Part shown: piece by piece, positions 42,895-51,952 of the stretch
Numbering within the stretch: position 1 is the first letter of the stretch
Layout: the number at the start of each line of letters is the position of its first letter
NCBI GenBank assembly: GCA_047973125.1
Contig: JBKEBK010000025.1
Coordinates: forward strand, 165,379-229,378
Source: CAYNRG01 sp047973125
Lineage (GTDB): Bacteria > Bacillota_I > Bacilli_A > Erysipelotrichales > Erysipelotrichaceae
Direction of reading: 5' to 3'
Length of the DNA: 64,000 bases
The notes under the pieces: generated by a model
Database searches by the model: none
Told to the model about the DNA's origin: nothing
Seen by the model: the letters and a program-made list of their open reading frames with translations, nothing else
Translations under genes and position numbers: made by a program

Positions 42895-44721
42895 TCATCC
42901 TCCTATTTTATTTTCTGTTGAAATTAATTCAAAACTTTTTCCACCACCTTCAAAGTAGCGGCTAAACATTTCATAATATTCTAATCTTAATGTTTGAATA
43001 CCAACAATTAGACCTTCAATTATCATTACAAAAATATTTCCAAATACTAATACAAAGATACCGGCATTACCTGTCATATCCATCAAAGTCATTACTACAA
43101 GCATCATTCCTGCATGACTTAGTATAAAGCCTCCAACCCGTAAATATGAAAGAGAATTTGTTACATAACTAAACAATATTTCTACAACCTCAAATACGGC
43201 TTCTAGTGCATAATTTCCCCAACCAACTTGAGGAACTATTCCATTACCATCAATGAATTGAGATAATGGCTCTTTCATAAAGAATAAGAAAACTGGTATT
43301 ATTCCAAAGAAGACCATATATTTAAAATTAAATAAATTCAGTGTTGATCCTGAAACCATCAGGAATAAGGCTAAAGCGAAATACATATAAAATATAAGAC
43401 CAGCTATACCATTATGACTGAATAAAACTTCTCCATAATTTTTTCTTTTTAAATTAGTTAGAACATTTAGCATAATGGACATAATAATCAAAAATGATCC
43501 AACAACAACTGAAGCCATTAATAAATTCATCGTTACAGAAGAAGACATTACGTGAATTAGCTTATCGGAGGTGTTAAATAATGCTTGGTGTACTGGAATT
43601 AGAATTTCTTCATTACCAAAGACTGAACCATAGATAAATCCAGATATCATAGAAAATACTCCAATTCTGGCTATTATTCCAGCAAGTTTATTTTTACTTT
43701 TTAACTCAATTATCAAACCACCGATAAAAAATATTAGCCCTTGTCCTAAATCACCAAACATGATACCAAATAAGACACAATAAGTTAGTCCTAAAATCCA
43801 TGTTGGATCTAATTCTTTATATTTTGGTAAGCTATACATATCTATGAATAACTCAAAGGGTTTAAAAAACCAATTATTTTTAAGTACTGTTGGTATTTTT
43901 AAATTGTCATAATCATTAATATCTAGCTCCTCAATTTCAAAGTTATTATCAAAGTATTCTTTAAACTTATTTAGTTTATCACTCACAATGAAACCAACAA
44001 TATTGTACCTCTCATCCCTTTTGATTAGAAATCTATACAGATTAGAGCTAACACTTTTATCACAACAAAAGTTGTAAACATCTGTAAGTTCTAAACCACA
44101 TTCTTTAGTCATTTTCTTACTATCTAAAACAGGGATTTTCATTTCTTCAAAATACAATTTTTCAAGTGACTTAGTTACTTCTTTCAAGAAAGTATTTGAT
44201 GTCGCATAACAAATCCAACGATAATGACTATTCTCGTGGAGTGTTGCTATCATTAGTTTTGAATGATCAACTAAGTTAATTTTCTTTACGTTATTTTGAG
44301 GAATTCTACCTAATCCAAAATGGACAAACTTACACTCATGTAACCTTTTGTAATCTAAGTCCCTAAGTGCATTAAGGGCAATTTCATCATCCTTTGTAAG
44401 TGATAAATTACTCTCATTAGCAAAGCTAAATTTATCTTCATACATCATTGTTTTAGCTTGACACTCTTCTTTAGTATAAATTTTAGTAGGTTCACCATCT
44501 TTTAATTCAAATCCTATATTATGTGCAATATTCTTTATCCTATTAGCATAATCTTCATAAGGATTGTCTACTTCGACTATTTTATCATTAGAATCTTTTT
44601 GAATAACATCCAGTGCCTCTTCAGCATGGAATAATTTTGACCTTAAGCAACCATGCAACATATCCTCAATAGAGTCGATGTCACAAGATATTTGAATTAA
44701 CTTCATTTTTTTAATTGCCAT
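42895..44721 (-). CDS. ntpI: V/A-type ATPase subunit I (a-subunit homologue)
   Basis: 608 residues. N-terminal cytoplasmic half (about 1-310) with coiled regions; C-terminal membrane half with seven or so helices, including ILGLTYCVLFGIMFGDLGQGL and the conserved segment SYVTNSLSYLRVGGFILSHAGM, whose arginine faces the proteolipid glutamate. AAGGAG upstream. The TGA stop overlaps the ntpK ribosome site. Confidence 0.93.
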   Translation of the reverse strand: MAIKKMKLIQISCDIDSIEDMLHGCLRSKLFHAEEALDVIQKDSNDKIVEVDNPYEDYANRIKNIAHNIGFELKDGEPTKIYTKEECQAKTMMYEDKFSFANESNLSLTKDDEIALNALRDLDYKRLHECKFVHFGLGRIPQNNVKKINLVDHSKLMIATLHENSHYRWICYATSNTFLKEVTKSLEKLYFEEMKIPVLDSKKMTKECGLELTDVYNFCCDKSVSSNLYRFLIKRDERYNIVGFIVSDKLNKFKEYFDNNFEIEELDINDYDNLKIPTVLKNNWFFKPFELFIDMYSLPKYKELDPTWILGLTYCVLFGIMFGDLGQGLIFFIGGLIIELKSKNKLAGIIARIGVFSMISGFIYGSVFGNEEILIPVHQALFNTSDKLIHVMSSSVTMNLLMASVVVGSFLIIMSIMLNVLTNLKRKNYGEVLFSHNGIAGLIFYMYFALALFLMVSGSTLNLFNFKYMVFFGIIPVFLFFMKEPLSQFIDGNGIVPQVGWGNYALEAVFEVVEILFSYVTNSLSYLRVGGFILSHAGMMLVVMTLMDMTGNAGIFVLVFGNIFVMIIEGLIVGIQTLRLEYYEMFSRYFEGGGKSFELISTENKIGG

Positions 44722-44733
44722 TTATTTGTCTCC

Positions 44734-45774
44734 TTAATAAACTAAATATCTTGATATTCTATCTGGAGTAATTTTATACCTTATACCCTCAATAACATCA
44801 ATAACATTCTGTACTTCCATCTCTGAAATTAACATATAAGCAAGTACAACAATATCTGCATTTACATTAAACCTCATATTTCTTTTGTCAATTTCATACA
44901 GAATTTTCTTTATATGATACTCAACATATAAAAATTTTTTATCTTTAATATATCTTCCATAAGCTGTACTTTTTAACCACATAAAGAAATCATCAGGACT
45001 AACTTTTTCAATCAAATCATTAATTTCATTTTTGGTTAAATGAACTCTCTCAATTTTAATTGACCTCTTTATCCTTTCAGAACTATAGTTAAAGTATTTC
45101 TTCATTCTATATATTTTTTGGATGTTTAATAGTTCTTCCCTACTCATAAATAAATCCGTAACATTAGCTTTTGAAGACCCCTTAAAACTTTTTTTAACAA
45201 GCTCTAAAATCGTCTTTAAATAAAGTTCTCTAAATTCTATTTCACAAGAATTTAAATCAAAGTTTTCCAGTGAATCTACCTCATATTTTTTTAACACTTT
45301 GTAATAAGAAGTTCCTTTTAAAAGTTCTAACAGCTGATCATATGATTTTAAATTTAATAATCCTTCTAATTTGAAAGAAGTATGATGCGCTAAGTGATCT
45401 GGTACATTAACAAAGAAAGACAGTCTATCATCCATGCTAAGTGATCTAATGCAAGCCATGATCTGATTAATTTCTTGATCCATAATACCATATCGATAAA
45501 AAGGTGCTCTTTTATCATCGACGTATCTCATCATTCTTGAGAAGCGTTTAAACAAATCTAATCTAATAAGTGACTCCAGTTGACCACGATGTACTAACTT
45601 TTCATTTATACCATCTAAAGCCTTTGAAAAATAGGTGTTTTGTTTAAGATATGTCGCTAAATCTGATACAGTTTTCTTTTGCATCATCGCTTGATAATCT
45701 TCCGGCTTAAGTCTTTGACCATATAATGCCTTGGCCTTTGCACTTAATACACTACTCGATGAAAATTGCATCAT
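44734..45774 (-). CDS. ntpC: V/A-type ATPase subunit C (d-type)
   Basis: 346-residue funnel-shaped subunit linking the central stalk to the proteolipid ring. All-helical, with SSVLSAKAKALYGQRLKPEDYQ near the start as in other NtpC proteins. The start ATGATG overlaps the stop of the preceding stalk gene; AAGGA lies 6 bases upstream. Confidence 0.87.
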   Translation of the reverse strand: MMQFSSSSVLSAKAKALYGQRLKPEDYQAMMQKKTVSDLATYLKQNTYFSKALDGINEKLVHRGQLESLIRLDLFKRFSRMMRYVDDKRAPFYRYGIMDQEINQIMACIRSLSMDDRLSFFVNVPDHLAHHTSFKLEGLLNLKSYDQLLELLKGTSYYKVLKKYEVDSLENFDLNSCEIEFRELYLKTILELVKKSFKGSSKANVTDLFMSREELLNIQKIYRMKKYFNYSSERIKRSIKIERVHLTKNEINDLIEKVSPDDFFMWLKSTAYGRYIKDKKFLYVEYHIKKILYEIDKRNMRFNVNADIVVLAYMLISEMEVQNVIDVIEGIRYKITPDRISRYLVY

Positions 45775-46094
45775 TCATTTTCCTTTTCAAATATTGCACT
45801 CATAATATGTTTTTTCCAAATATCATTGTTCTTTAAAAAAGCATCAGACATTTCATTTACTCTATTTTCGTATTCTTTATAATTATTTTCATCATTTTCT
45901 GAGATTTCATGTTCAGTTTCTAATTTGATTTTTTTAACTTCATTTCTAGCATTTTCCCAAGCTTCAATGCTGATAGTTTTTTTACTATTATCAAGTTCAC
46001 TCTTAATATTTAGTTTTCTTTTATGAGCATCTTCAACCTTTTTTCTTAGTTTTAAATCAAAAGCCATAAGCTCTTTCATATAGCTAATTTTCAC
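45771..46094 (-). CDS. ntpF: V/A-type ATPase peripheral-stalk subunit G/H (NtpF-like)
   Basis: 107 residues, almost wholly helical and charged, predicted coiled coil (AFDLKLRKKVEDAHKRKLNIK...), the pattern of the G/H stalk subunit that pairs with E. Sequence identity alone is weak; position as first gene of a complete ATPase operon supports it. GTG start at 46094 behind GAGGGG; an in-frame ATG at 46079 is possible. Confidence 0.78.
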   Translation of the reverse strand: MKISYMKELMAFDLKLRKKVEDAHKRKLNIKSELDNSKKTISIEAWENARNEVKKIKLETEHEISENDENNYKEYENRVNEMSDAFLKNNDIWKKHIMSAIFEKENE

Positions 46095-46123
46095 ATTAAT
46101 CCCCTCTTTCCATTATGATGTAT

Positions 46124-46152
46124 ACTATACTACTTTTTTAAAGTTTTTTCAA
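46124..46152 (-). promoter_or_regulatory. Promoter of the V/A-ATPase operon
   Basis: Minus strand TTGAAA (46147-46152), 17-base spacer, TATAGT (46124-46129), about 30 bases before the GTG start. Confidence 0.7.
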
Positions 46153-46202
46153 TAAAATCAGTACATTTGATAGTGTAAATTTTTCAATAATAAAAAACTT
46201 TT

Positions 46203-46232
46203 ACATAAAGATATAAAGCTTTATATTTATGT
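46203..46232. repeat. AT-rich inverted repeat upstream of the ATPase operon
   Basis: Near-perfect dyad centred on AAGCTT: arms ACATAAAGATATAAAG and CTTTATATTTATGT, one base shorter on the right. It lies 50-80 bases upstream of the ATPase promoter and before the opp terminator; no T-tract, so it is not an obvious terminator. May be an operator. Confidence 0.5.
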
Positions 46233-46275
46233 ATCTTCACATTATTTACTTAAATTAATTATCTTAATCCAATTG

Positions 46276-46306
46276 ATAAAAAAAGAAAACCAAAATAGGT
46301 TTTCTT
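46276..46306 (-). terminator. Terminator of the opp operon
   Basis: 9-bp stem AAGAAAACC/GGTTTTCTT with 6-base loop; minus strand continues into a T-run. Overlaps the stop of the 63-residue protein. Confidence 0.8.
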
Positions 46307-46496
46307 ACATAAACAGTAAATATATAACTAAATAGAAAATTAAGGCTATTATAATTATTGCTGGCATTAAGATTTTTAAAGCTGCAATAACCATTGCTTT
46401 ATAGTCATCATCGTCCATATCAAACTCTGATATTTTTTTTGCTAGCTCCTCATCAGTTAACTCTTTTTTAAAAACTCTTTTAATTTTTGAGAACAT
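46305..46496 (-). CDS. Small membrane protein at the end of the opp operon
   Basis: 63 residues, not recognised. Basic N-terminus (SKIKRVFKKELTDEE), acidic patch DMDDDDYK, then one long C-terminal hydrophobic segment (about 37-62) ending at the last residue. It looks like a tail-anchored or single-span protein with its soluble part in the cytoplasm. AAGGA lies 5 bases upstream, inside the end of oppF, so it is co-translated with the transporter. It may be an accessory subunit. Confidence 0.75.
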   Translation of the reverse strand: MFSKIKRVFKKELTDEELAKKISEFDMDDDDYKAMVIAALKILMPAIIIIALIFYLVIYLLFM

Positions 46497-46497
46497 G

Positions 46498-48006
46498 CTA
46501 GTCCTTTTTTAAGTGACATGCTGCAAAGTGCCCAGGAGCTATTTCTTTTAACTCTGGTGTTTCAACCTTACAAATATCCATACAATATTTACAACGTGTA
46601 TGGAACTTACAGCCCTTTGGTGGCTTGATTGGTGAAGGTATATCACCTTCTAGAAGAACCATTTCACGCTTATTATCATCAATTGTTGGAATCGCAGATA
46701 GAAGTGCTTCTGTATATGGATGAGCAGTGTGCTCAAAAATACGATCTGTTGTTGCTAATTCTACAACATTTCCAAGATACATAACACAAATACGATCACT
46801 AATGTATTTAACAACGCTCAAGTCATGAGTAATAAATAAATACGTTAAGTTTCTTTCTTCTTTTAAATCCTTAAGTAGATTTATAACTTGTGATTGGATT
46901 GAAACATCAAGTGCAGAAACTGCTTCATCACAAACTATGACTTTAGGATTAAGAGCTAATGCTCTAGCAATACCTATTCTTTGTCTTTGACCACCAGAAA
47001 ACTGGTGAGCATAGCGGTGAATCATATAAGGTGATAATCCACATTTTTCCATTATCTCTAATACATAAGTTTCAAGTTTTTCACTACCTTCTTTAAATCC
47101 ACCATGAGCTACTAAACCTTCAGAAATAATTTGGCCAACAGTAAGTCTTGGATCAAGAGAAGAATATGGATCTTGGAAAATGATTTGCATATCCTGTCTC
47201 ATCTGACGCATTTCTTCTTTTTTTAATTTATTAAGTTCAACACCAGAATCGCGACGTTCTTCATACTTTTCATACTTTGGATTATCTTTAACACCATTTT
47301 TTAATTCAGAAATTTCTTTTCTAATTATTTCTTCTTCTTTTTCTAACTTATCAACTTGATTTTGCAGTTCAGCTCTTTTTTTATCAAACTGAACAAATTT
47401 AGCTGAAGTCTTATCATCTGAATCATTTAAAGAATTAAACTCTGTAGTAAGCTTTTTAATCTTTTTTTGAATTTTTAATGATTCTTGGGCCTTAGTAAAC
47501 CATTTTAAATATGTTTCAGAAACTTCAGATAAATTATCTGATAGTGATAAGGCACCAAATATTTTTACTGTATTATCAAAATACTCATCAATCTTTTTCT
47601 CTGTTTCATTTAATTGTTCCTGAAGTTTTTTATTTTCAGGATCAATTTCAAGTTTTTCTCTTAATTCACGACGAACTTTCCTGTTTGCTTCAAATCTATT
47701 TATTGCTTTTGGTAAATCTTTAAGAATATCAATGATATACTGGGGGGCAACATCTTCAATAGACTGCCCATAATAAACAGTTGATCCATCAGTTTGATCA
47801 TAAAGTTGCAGTACTGTTCTTCCAAATGTTGATTTACCACAGCCTGATTCACCAACAATACCTAGAGTTTCTCCCTCGTATATTGTTAAATCAATACCAT
47901 CATTTGCACGAACATACAATTGTTCTTTTGAAAATATAGATTTCTTCTTAAGAGGAAAATATTTTTTTAGACCATTAATTTTAAAAATTGGTTTATTATT
48001 TGTCAT
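46498..48006 (-). CDS. oppF: Oligopeptide ABC transporter ATPase OppF with large coiled-coil insertion
   Basis: Second ATPase of the Opp importer. Walker A GESGCGKST (52-60), Q-loop IIFQDPYSSLDPR (275-287), signature FSGGQRQRIGIARAL, Walker B VIVCDEAVSALD, and the C-terminal oligopeptide domain with CKFHTRCKYCMDIC, whose cysteines resemble the Fe-S motif of some Opp/Dpp ATPases. In ordinary OppF Walker A and Q-loop are about 50 residues apart; here over 210. The extra ~170 residues (about 85-255) are highly charged and helical, likely two coiled coils. 502 residues in all, one open frame, overlap of 11 bases with oppD. Confidence 0.9.
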   Translation of the reverse strand: MTNNKPIFKINGLKKYFPLKKKSIFSKEQLYVRANDGIDLTIYEGETLGIVGESGCGKSTFGRTVLQLYDQTDGSTVYYGQSIEDVAPQYIIDILKDLPKAINRFEANRKVRRELREKLEIDPENKKLQEQLNETEKKIDEYFDNTVKIFGALSLSDNLSEVSETYLKWFTKAQESLKIQKKIKKLTTEFNSLNDSDDKTSAKFVQFDKKRAELQNQVDKLEKEEEIIRKEISELKNGVKDNPKYEKYEERRDSGVELNKLKKEEMRQMRQDMQIIFQDPYSSLDPRLTVGQIISEGLVAHGGFKEGSEKLETYVLEIMEKCGLSPYMIHRYAHQFSGGQRQRIGIARALALNPKVIVCDEAVSALDVSIQSQVINLLKDLKEERNLTYLFITHDLSVVKYISDRICVMYLGNVVELATTDRIFEHTAHPYTEALLSAIPTIDDNKREMVLLEGDIPSPIKPPKGCKFHTRCKYCMDICKVETPELKEIAPGHFAACHLKKD

Positions 48007-48991
48007 TTGCTTTTCTCTCCCCTCTTTTTGGATAGAAGCAACGAATTGCTTGATCTTTACTTACTTGTAATAATTCAGGTTCTTCACTCTCACATTTTGC
48101 AGTCGCATATTTGCAACGAGGTGCAAATTTACACCCTTTAGGAAGATCAAGCGGATGCGGAACAGACCCAGGTATAATATCAAGTCTTTGATTTTTATCT
48201 GTATTTAATCGTGGTATTGAAACCATCAAACCCTCAGTATATGGGTGTGAATATTCTGGGTTAGAAAAGATTAATTTTGTTGGAGCACTCTCAACAACCT
48301 GACCACAATACATTACCGCAACATCATCTGCCATTTGATTGATTACACCTAAATCGTGAGTAATAAATAATATAGCGGTATTGCGATCTTTTTTAAGATC
48401 ATTCATTAACTTTAATATCTGTGCTTGAATGGTAACATCAAGCGCTGTTGTTGGCTCATCTGCAATCAATAACTTTGGTTTACAAGCCAGTGCCATAGCA
48501 ATCATAACTCTTTGTGACATACCACCTGATAATTGAAATGGGTACTGCCTTGCCATTGATTCTGGATTTGGAATTTTTACCTCTTTTAATAATTCTAACA
48601 CTCTTTTATGTGCTTGTTCTTTACTTAATCCTTGATGGAGCATCAATACTTCACTTAATTGAAAATCTACAGTTAATACAGGATTTAGTGATGTCATTGC
48701 TTCTTGGAAAATAATTGAGATATCATTCCCACGAACTTCTCTCATTTTTGACTCATTATATTTTGATATAACATTTCCTTCAAATATAACTTCACCTTCA
48801 TGGATCTTCTGATTTTTTTCAAATAGCTTAAGTATACTCATTGCACTTTGACTTTTACCTGAACCAGATTCTCCAACGATTCCAAGAGTTTTTCCTTCAT
48901 CAACTGATAATGTTACACCATTTACAGCTTTAATCAATCCTCTTTTAGTATGGAAATATGTATGTAATCCTTTAATTTCTAATAATGCCAT
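47996..48991 (-). CDS. oppD: Oligopeptide ABC transporter ATPase OppD
   Basis: 331 residues of normal length. Walker A GESGSGKSQSAMSIL, FQEAMTSLNPVL, signature LSGGMSQRVMIAMAL, Walker B LLIADEPTTALDVTIQ, and the C-terminal CKFAPRCKYATAKC domain of peptide importers. In contrast to OppF it has no insertion. AGGAGGG site; 12 bases after oppC. Confidence 0.95.
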   Translation of the reverse strand: MALLEIKGLHTYFHTKRGLIKAVNGVTLSVDEGKTLGIVGESGSGKSQSAMSILKLFEKNQKIHEGEVIFEGNVISKYNESKMREVRGNDISIIFQEAMTSLNPVLTVDFQLSEVLMLHQGLSKEQAHKRVLELLKEVKIPNPESMARQYPFQLSGGMSQRVMIAMALACKPKLLIADEPTTALDVTIQAQILKLMNDLKKDRNTAILFITHDLGVINQMADDVAVMYCGQVVESAPTKLIFSNPEYSHPYTEGLMVSIPRLNTDKNQRLDIIPGSVPHPLDLPKGCKFAPRCKYATAKCESEEPELLQVSKDQAIRCFYPKRGERKANDK

Positions 48992-49002
48992 AAACGTCCC
49001 TC

Positions 49003-50817
49003 CTACTTCTCGTTTGATTTAGGGTCCATTGCTTCGCGCAAAGCATCCCCAATCAAGTTAATTGATAAAGCTGCAATTAAAACACATGAAGCAGGAATAA
49101 TCCATCTCCACCAGTAAACTCTAATAACCTCAGAGTTTTGTGCAGCGGTAAGCATATTACCCCAAGATGGTGCCGGAGGTATTACCCCAAACCCTAAGAA
49201 TGATAGACCAGCTTCAGTAAGCAGTGATCTTGCATATTGTAAGGTCATACTAACAATAACAACGTTGACAACATTTGGTAAAATATGTTTTAATATAATC
49301 TTATTTTCTTTAAGACCTAATGATCTAGCAGCTAAAACATAGTCTTTTTCTCTTTCTGATAATATTTGACCACGCACCAGTCTTGCAAGCCCTGGCCATG
49401 ATAATATACCAAGAATCCCCATTATCATTATTAGTCTTTGACTCTGATTCAAACTTTGACTTATTAAAGCAGATAATGTAATTGCTAGTGGTAAAAATGG
49501 GAAACTTGATACGATTTCAGCAAAACGCATTAGTAAATTATCAATCCATCCACCATAGAATCCTGCAACAAGTCCTACTAACACTCCAATTAATGTTGTA
49601 ATAATAACCGCAACAGCTCCTACAAAAAGAGTTAGCCGTCCACCATGCATTAATCTTACAAAAACATCACGACCCATTTCATCTGTTCCAAACAAGAATC
49701 CTTTAAGTCCCCAAGCTTCTAGTTTTCCAGATTCAGTAACTGCATAATTTGAATAAAAACTCGAATATAAATTTTCTATAGGCTCTTTTACTGGAGTATC
49801 ACTTTGTCCATAAACATTATCTCCCCAGCTAACTAAACTTCCATCTTCTAATAACAAAGTAAAGTGATTTCTTCCAGAAAATATTTCTTTTATCTTACCA
49901 TCAAACTCAGGTATATTAAGAATATTATTCTCTCTATTACCCCATATATGTAAGTTACCCTGATCATCTAAAGCTAAACCGTTACGATAACTAATAGCTA
50001 TTTTCTCAATTTTAACACTACCATCAGTTAGCTCCTTTGGAATACTTGATAACTCATTACCTTTAACACCAGTAACAGCAACCGTTCCATCATCAATTAA
50101 CAATAACATATTAAATGAAGTTGTTTTTATATCAGTTATTCTACCTTGTAATTCTTTAGGAATAACATTTAAGTTATTACTTAATACTGAACCCCAAACA
50201 TATAAATTATTCTTTTTTGTTAAAACAGCAGAATACTGATCTCCTGCTTCTATTTTAAGAATGCCTTCAGTTTTTATCTTCATTGAATCCATCATTGATA
50301 ACTTAGTTTGTTCAAAGGCATTATCACCCCAACCGTAAAATTCACCTTTATCATCAACAGCTAGAATATGTTTATCTCCAGCAACAATATCAACAATATT
50401 ATTATTTTTAATTTCATTTGGAATATCTTTTACACCAGATTCATTTTTACCCCAAACAAATACATTTCCTTCATTTGAAAGACCAACTGAGAAAAAAGCT
50501 CCTGAGTCAATTTCTTTAACTCCTTCTACAGTTAATTGTTTTGGATAATCAAGTTGTCCAAACCCCGGAGAAATATTTTTTAATACCGGATTAGTATAAC
50601 TGATATCTAATTTAATTATTGCAGAACTTACAAAAACTGTTGAGATTAAACCAAAAAACAATATTAATCCCACAATCGCAAACTTATTATTGATAAAGTT
50701 TTTAAATATAACTTGACCAGGAGATGCAATTGCATCCTCTTCTAAGTTAACTTTTTCATTTTTCTTCTTGAATAATCCTTTCAAAAAACCACTTACAGAT
50801 TTTTTATTATTTTTCAT
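49003..50817 (-). CDS. oppC: Oligopeptide ABC transporter permease OppC with inserted RCC1-like beta-propeller
   Basis: The membrane part is a standard OppC: TM1 at about 47-68, then from residue 375 FGTDEMGRDVFVRLMHGGRL, five more helices and the EAA loop RSLGLKENKIILKHILPN. Between TM1 and FGTD, where relatives have a short link, lie ~275 residues (97-372) that form seven repeats of 38-44 residues with the RCC1 pattern: I..I.AG..H.LAL...G....WG.N. Blade-ending WG motifs are at about 122, 163, 208, (250 degenerate, TG), 292, 331 and 369. By topology this propeller faces outside. 604 residues, one frame, no stop or frameshift. Confidence 0.92.
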   Translation of the reverse strand: MKNNKKSVSGFLKGLFKKKNEKVNLEEDAIASPGQVIFKNFINNKFAIVGLILFFGLISTVFVSSAIIKLDISYTNPVLKNISPGFGQLDYPKQLTVEGVKEIDSGAFFSVGLSNEGNVFVWGKNESGVKDIPNEIKNNNIVDIVAGDKHILAVDDKGEFYGWGDNAFEQTKLSMMDSMKIKTEGILKIEAGDQYSAVLTKKNNLYVWGSVLSNNLNVIPKELQGRITDIKTTSFNMLLLIDDGTVAVTGVKGNELSSIPKELTDGSVKIEKIAISYRNGLALDDQGNLHIWGNRENNILNIPEFDGKIKEIFSGRNHFTLLLEDGSLVSWGDNVYGQSDTPVKEPIENLYSSFYSNYAVTESGKLEAWGLKGFLFGTDEMGRDVFVRLMHGGRLTLFVGAVAVIITTLIGVLVGLVAGFYGGWIDNLLMRFAEIVSSFPFLPLAITLSALISQSLNQSQRLIMIMGILGILSWPGLARLVRGQILSEREKDYVLAARSLGLKENKIILKHILPNVVNVVIVSMTLQYARSLLTEAGLSFLGFGVIPPAPSWGNMLTAAQNSEVIRVYWWRWIIPASCVLIAALSINLIGDALREAMDPKSNEK

Positions 50818-50832
50818 TATAAATGGCCCCCT

Positions 50833-51810
50833 TTAATCAAGTTTAACTCTTGGATCAACCAATGAGTAACTAATATCCATTATTAAATTTGCAACAAGTG
50901 AAATTACCGCATAAAACATATTCATAGCAAGAACAACTTGGAAGTCACGTGCATTTAACGCCTTAATTAGAACAAATCCAATTCCATTCCAAGAAAATAT
51001 TTGCTCTGTAATAGATGCCCCCCCAAATAATGCAACTATTGAACCTGCAACTAATGTAACTACAGGAATTAACGCATTTTTAAATGCATGCTTATAGATA
51101 ATTACCTTATCAGATAATCCCTTAGATTTTGCAGTTCTAATATAGTCTTTATTAATAACATCAATCATAGCACTTCTTACATATCTAATTGTTCCAGCAA
51201 GCGATCCTATAGTTAATGTAATAACTGGAAGTGTCGCATACTTTAACCAAGATGTAAAATATCCAAAACCAGAACCTGTTATAGCCTTAACTGGCATTCC
51301 TCCTGGAGGTAATAAATTAAACTTAAAAGCCAAGAAATATATCAGCAGTAAGCCTATGAAAAAAGTAGGTATACTTATTCCAACAAGTGAGAAAATTTGC
51401 CAAAATTGGTCAAAAAACCCACCTCGCTTTGTAGCACATTTTATTCCTACAGGAATTGCGATTAAAAATGAGAGAATCACTGAAAAGAAATTCACAAAAA
51501 TTGAGTTTTTAAGTGGTTCAGCAATTACATCTTTTACATCTTGCTTATATAATGATGAGTATCCTAAATCACCTTGTGCTAAACTTGAAACCCATTTTAC
51601 ATATTGTACATAAACGGGCTTATCAACACCAAGTAATTCAGAGTATCTTTCATAATACTCATCGTATTGTTCTTTACTCTTAAGACCATCTGGAATCATT
51701 CTTAAAACTGGGTCCCCTGGCATCATTTTCATAATTCCAAATAACATTATCGAAATCACAATTATAACTGGAATTAATGACATGATTCTCCTTATAATAT
51801 ACTTAACCAT
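50833..51810 (-). CDS. oppB: Oligopeptide ABC transporter permease OppB
   Basis: 325 residues, six transmembrane helices, normal length. N-terminus RRIMSLIPVIIVISIMLFGIMKMMPGDP is the OppB signature, and the EAA loop is AKSKGLSDKVIIYKHAFKNALIPV. Pairs with OppC. First gene of the oppBCDF transcript; GAGG ribosome site. Confidence 0.95.
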   Translation of the reverse strand: MVKYIIRRIMSLIPVIIVISIMLFGIMKMMPGDPVLRMIPDGLKSKEQYDEYYERYSELLGVDKPVYVQYVKWVSSLAQGDLGYSSLYKQDVKDVIAEPLKNSIFVNFFSVILSFLIAIPVGIKCATKRGGFFDQFWQIFSLVGISIPTFFIGLLLIYFLAFKFNLLPPGGMPVKAITGSGFGYFTSWLKYATLPVITLTIGSLAGTIRYVRSAMIDVINKDYIRTAKSKGLSDKVIIYKHAFKNALIPVVTLVAGSIVALFGGASITEQIFSWNGIGFVLIKALNARDFQVVLAMNMFYAVISLVANLIMDISYSLVDPRVKLD

Positions 51811-51843
51811 CTTTTTATCCTCTTTCTCTATAAATTATATAAA

Positions 51844-51883
51844 TTTTAATAAAAAGAATAGTTTTCTATTCTTTTTATTAAAA
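51844..51883 (-). repeat. 18-bp perfect hairpin in the oppB leader
   Basis: Arms 51844-51861 and 51866-51883 are perfect complements with a four-base loop (TTTT on the plus strand). It falls in the 5' leader of oppB, downstream of the promoter below. No clean T-tract; it might be a second terminator, an RNase barrier, or a regulatory element. Confidence 0.7.
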
Positions 51884-51900
51884 CACTTTTTTACTAATAT

Positions 51901-51929
51901 AGTATACCCTATATATTGTTATAAATCAA
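51901..51929 (-). promoter_or_regulatory. Promoter of oppBCDF
   Basis: Minus strand TTGATT (51924-51929), 17-base spacer, TATACT (51901-51906). It allows expression of the membrane complex independent of oppA. Confidence 0.72.
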
Positions 51930-51952
51930 TGTTTTAAAGACTTGATAGATTT

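Noticed and set aside
51844..51883. 18-bp hairpin as insertion-sequence end or attachment site
   Set aside because: No transposase, no flanking repeats, and no second copy seen in the window.
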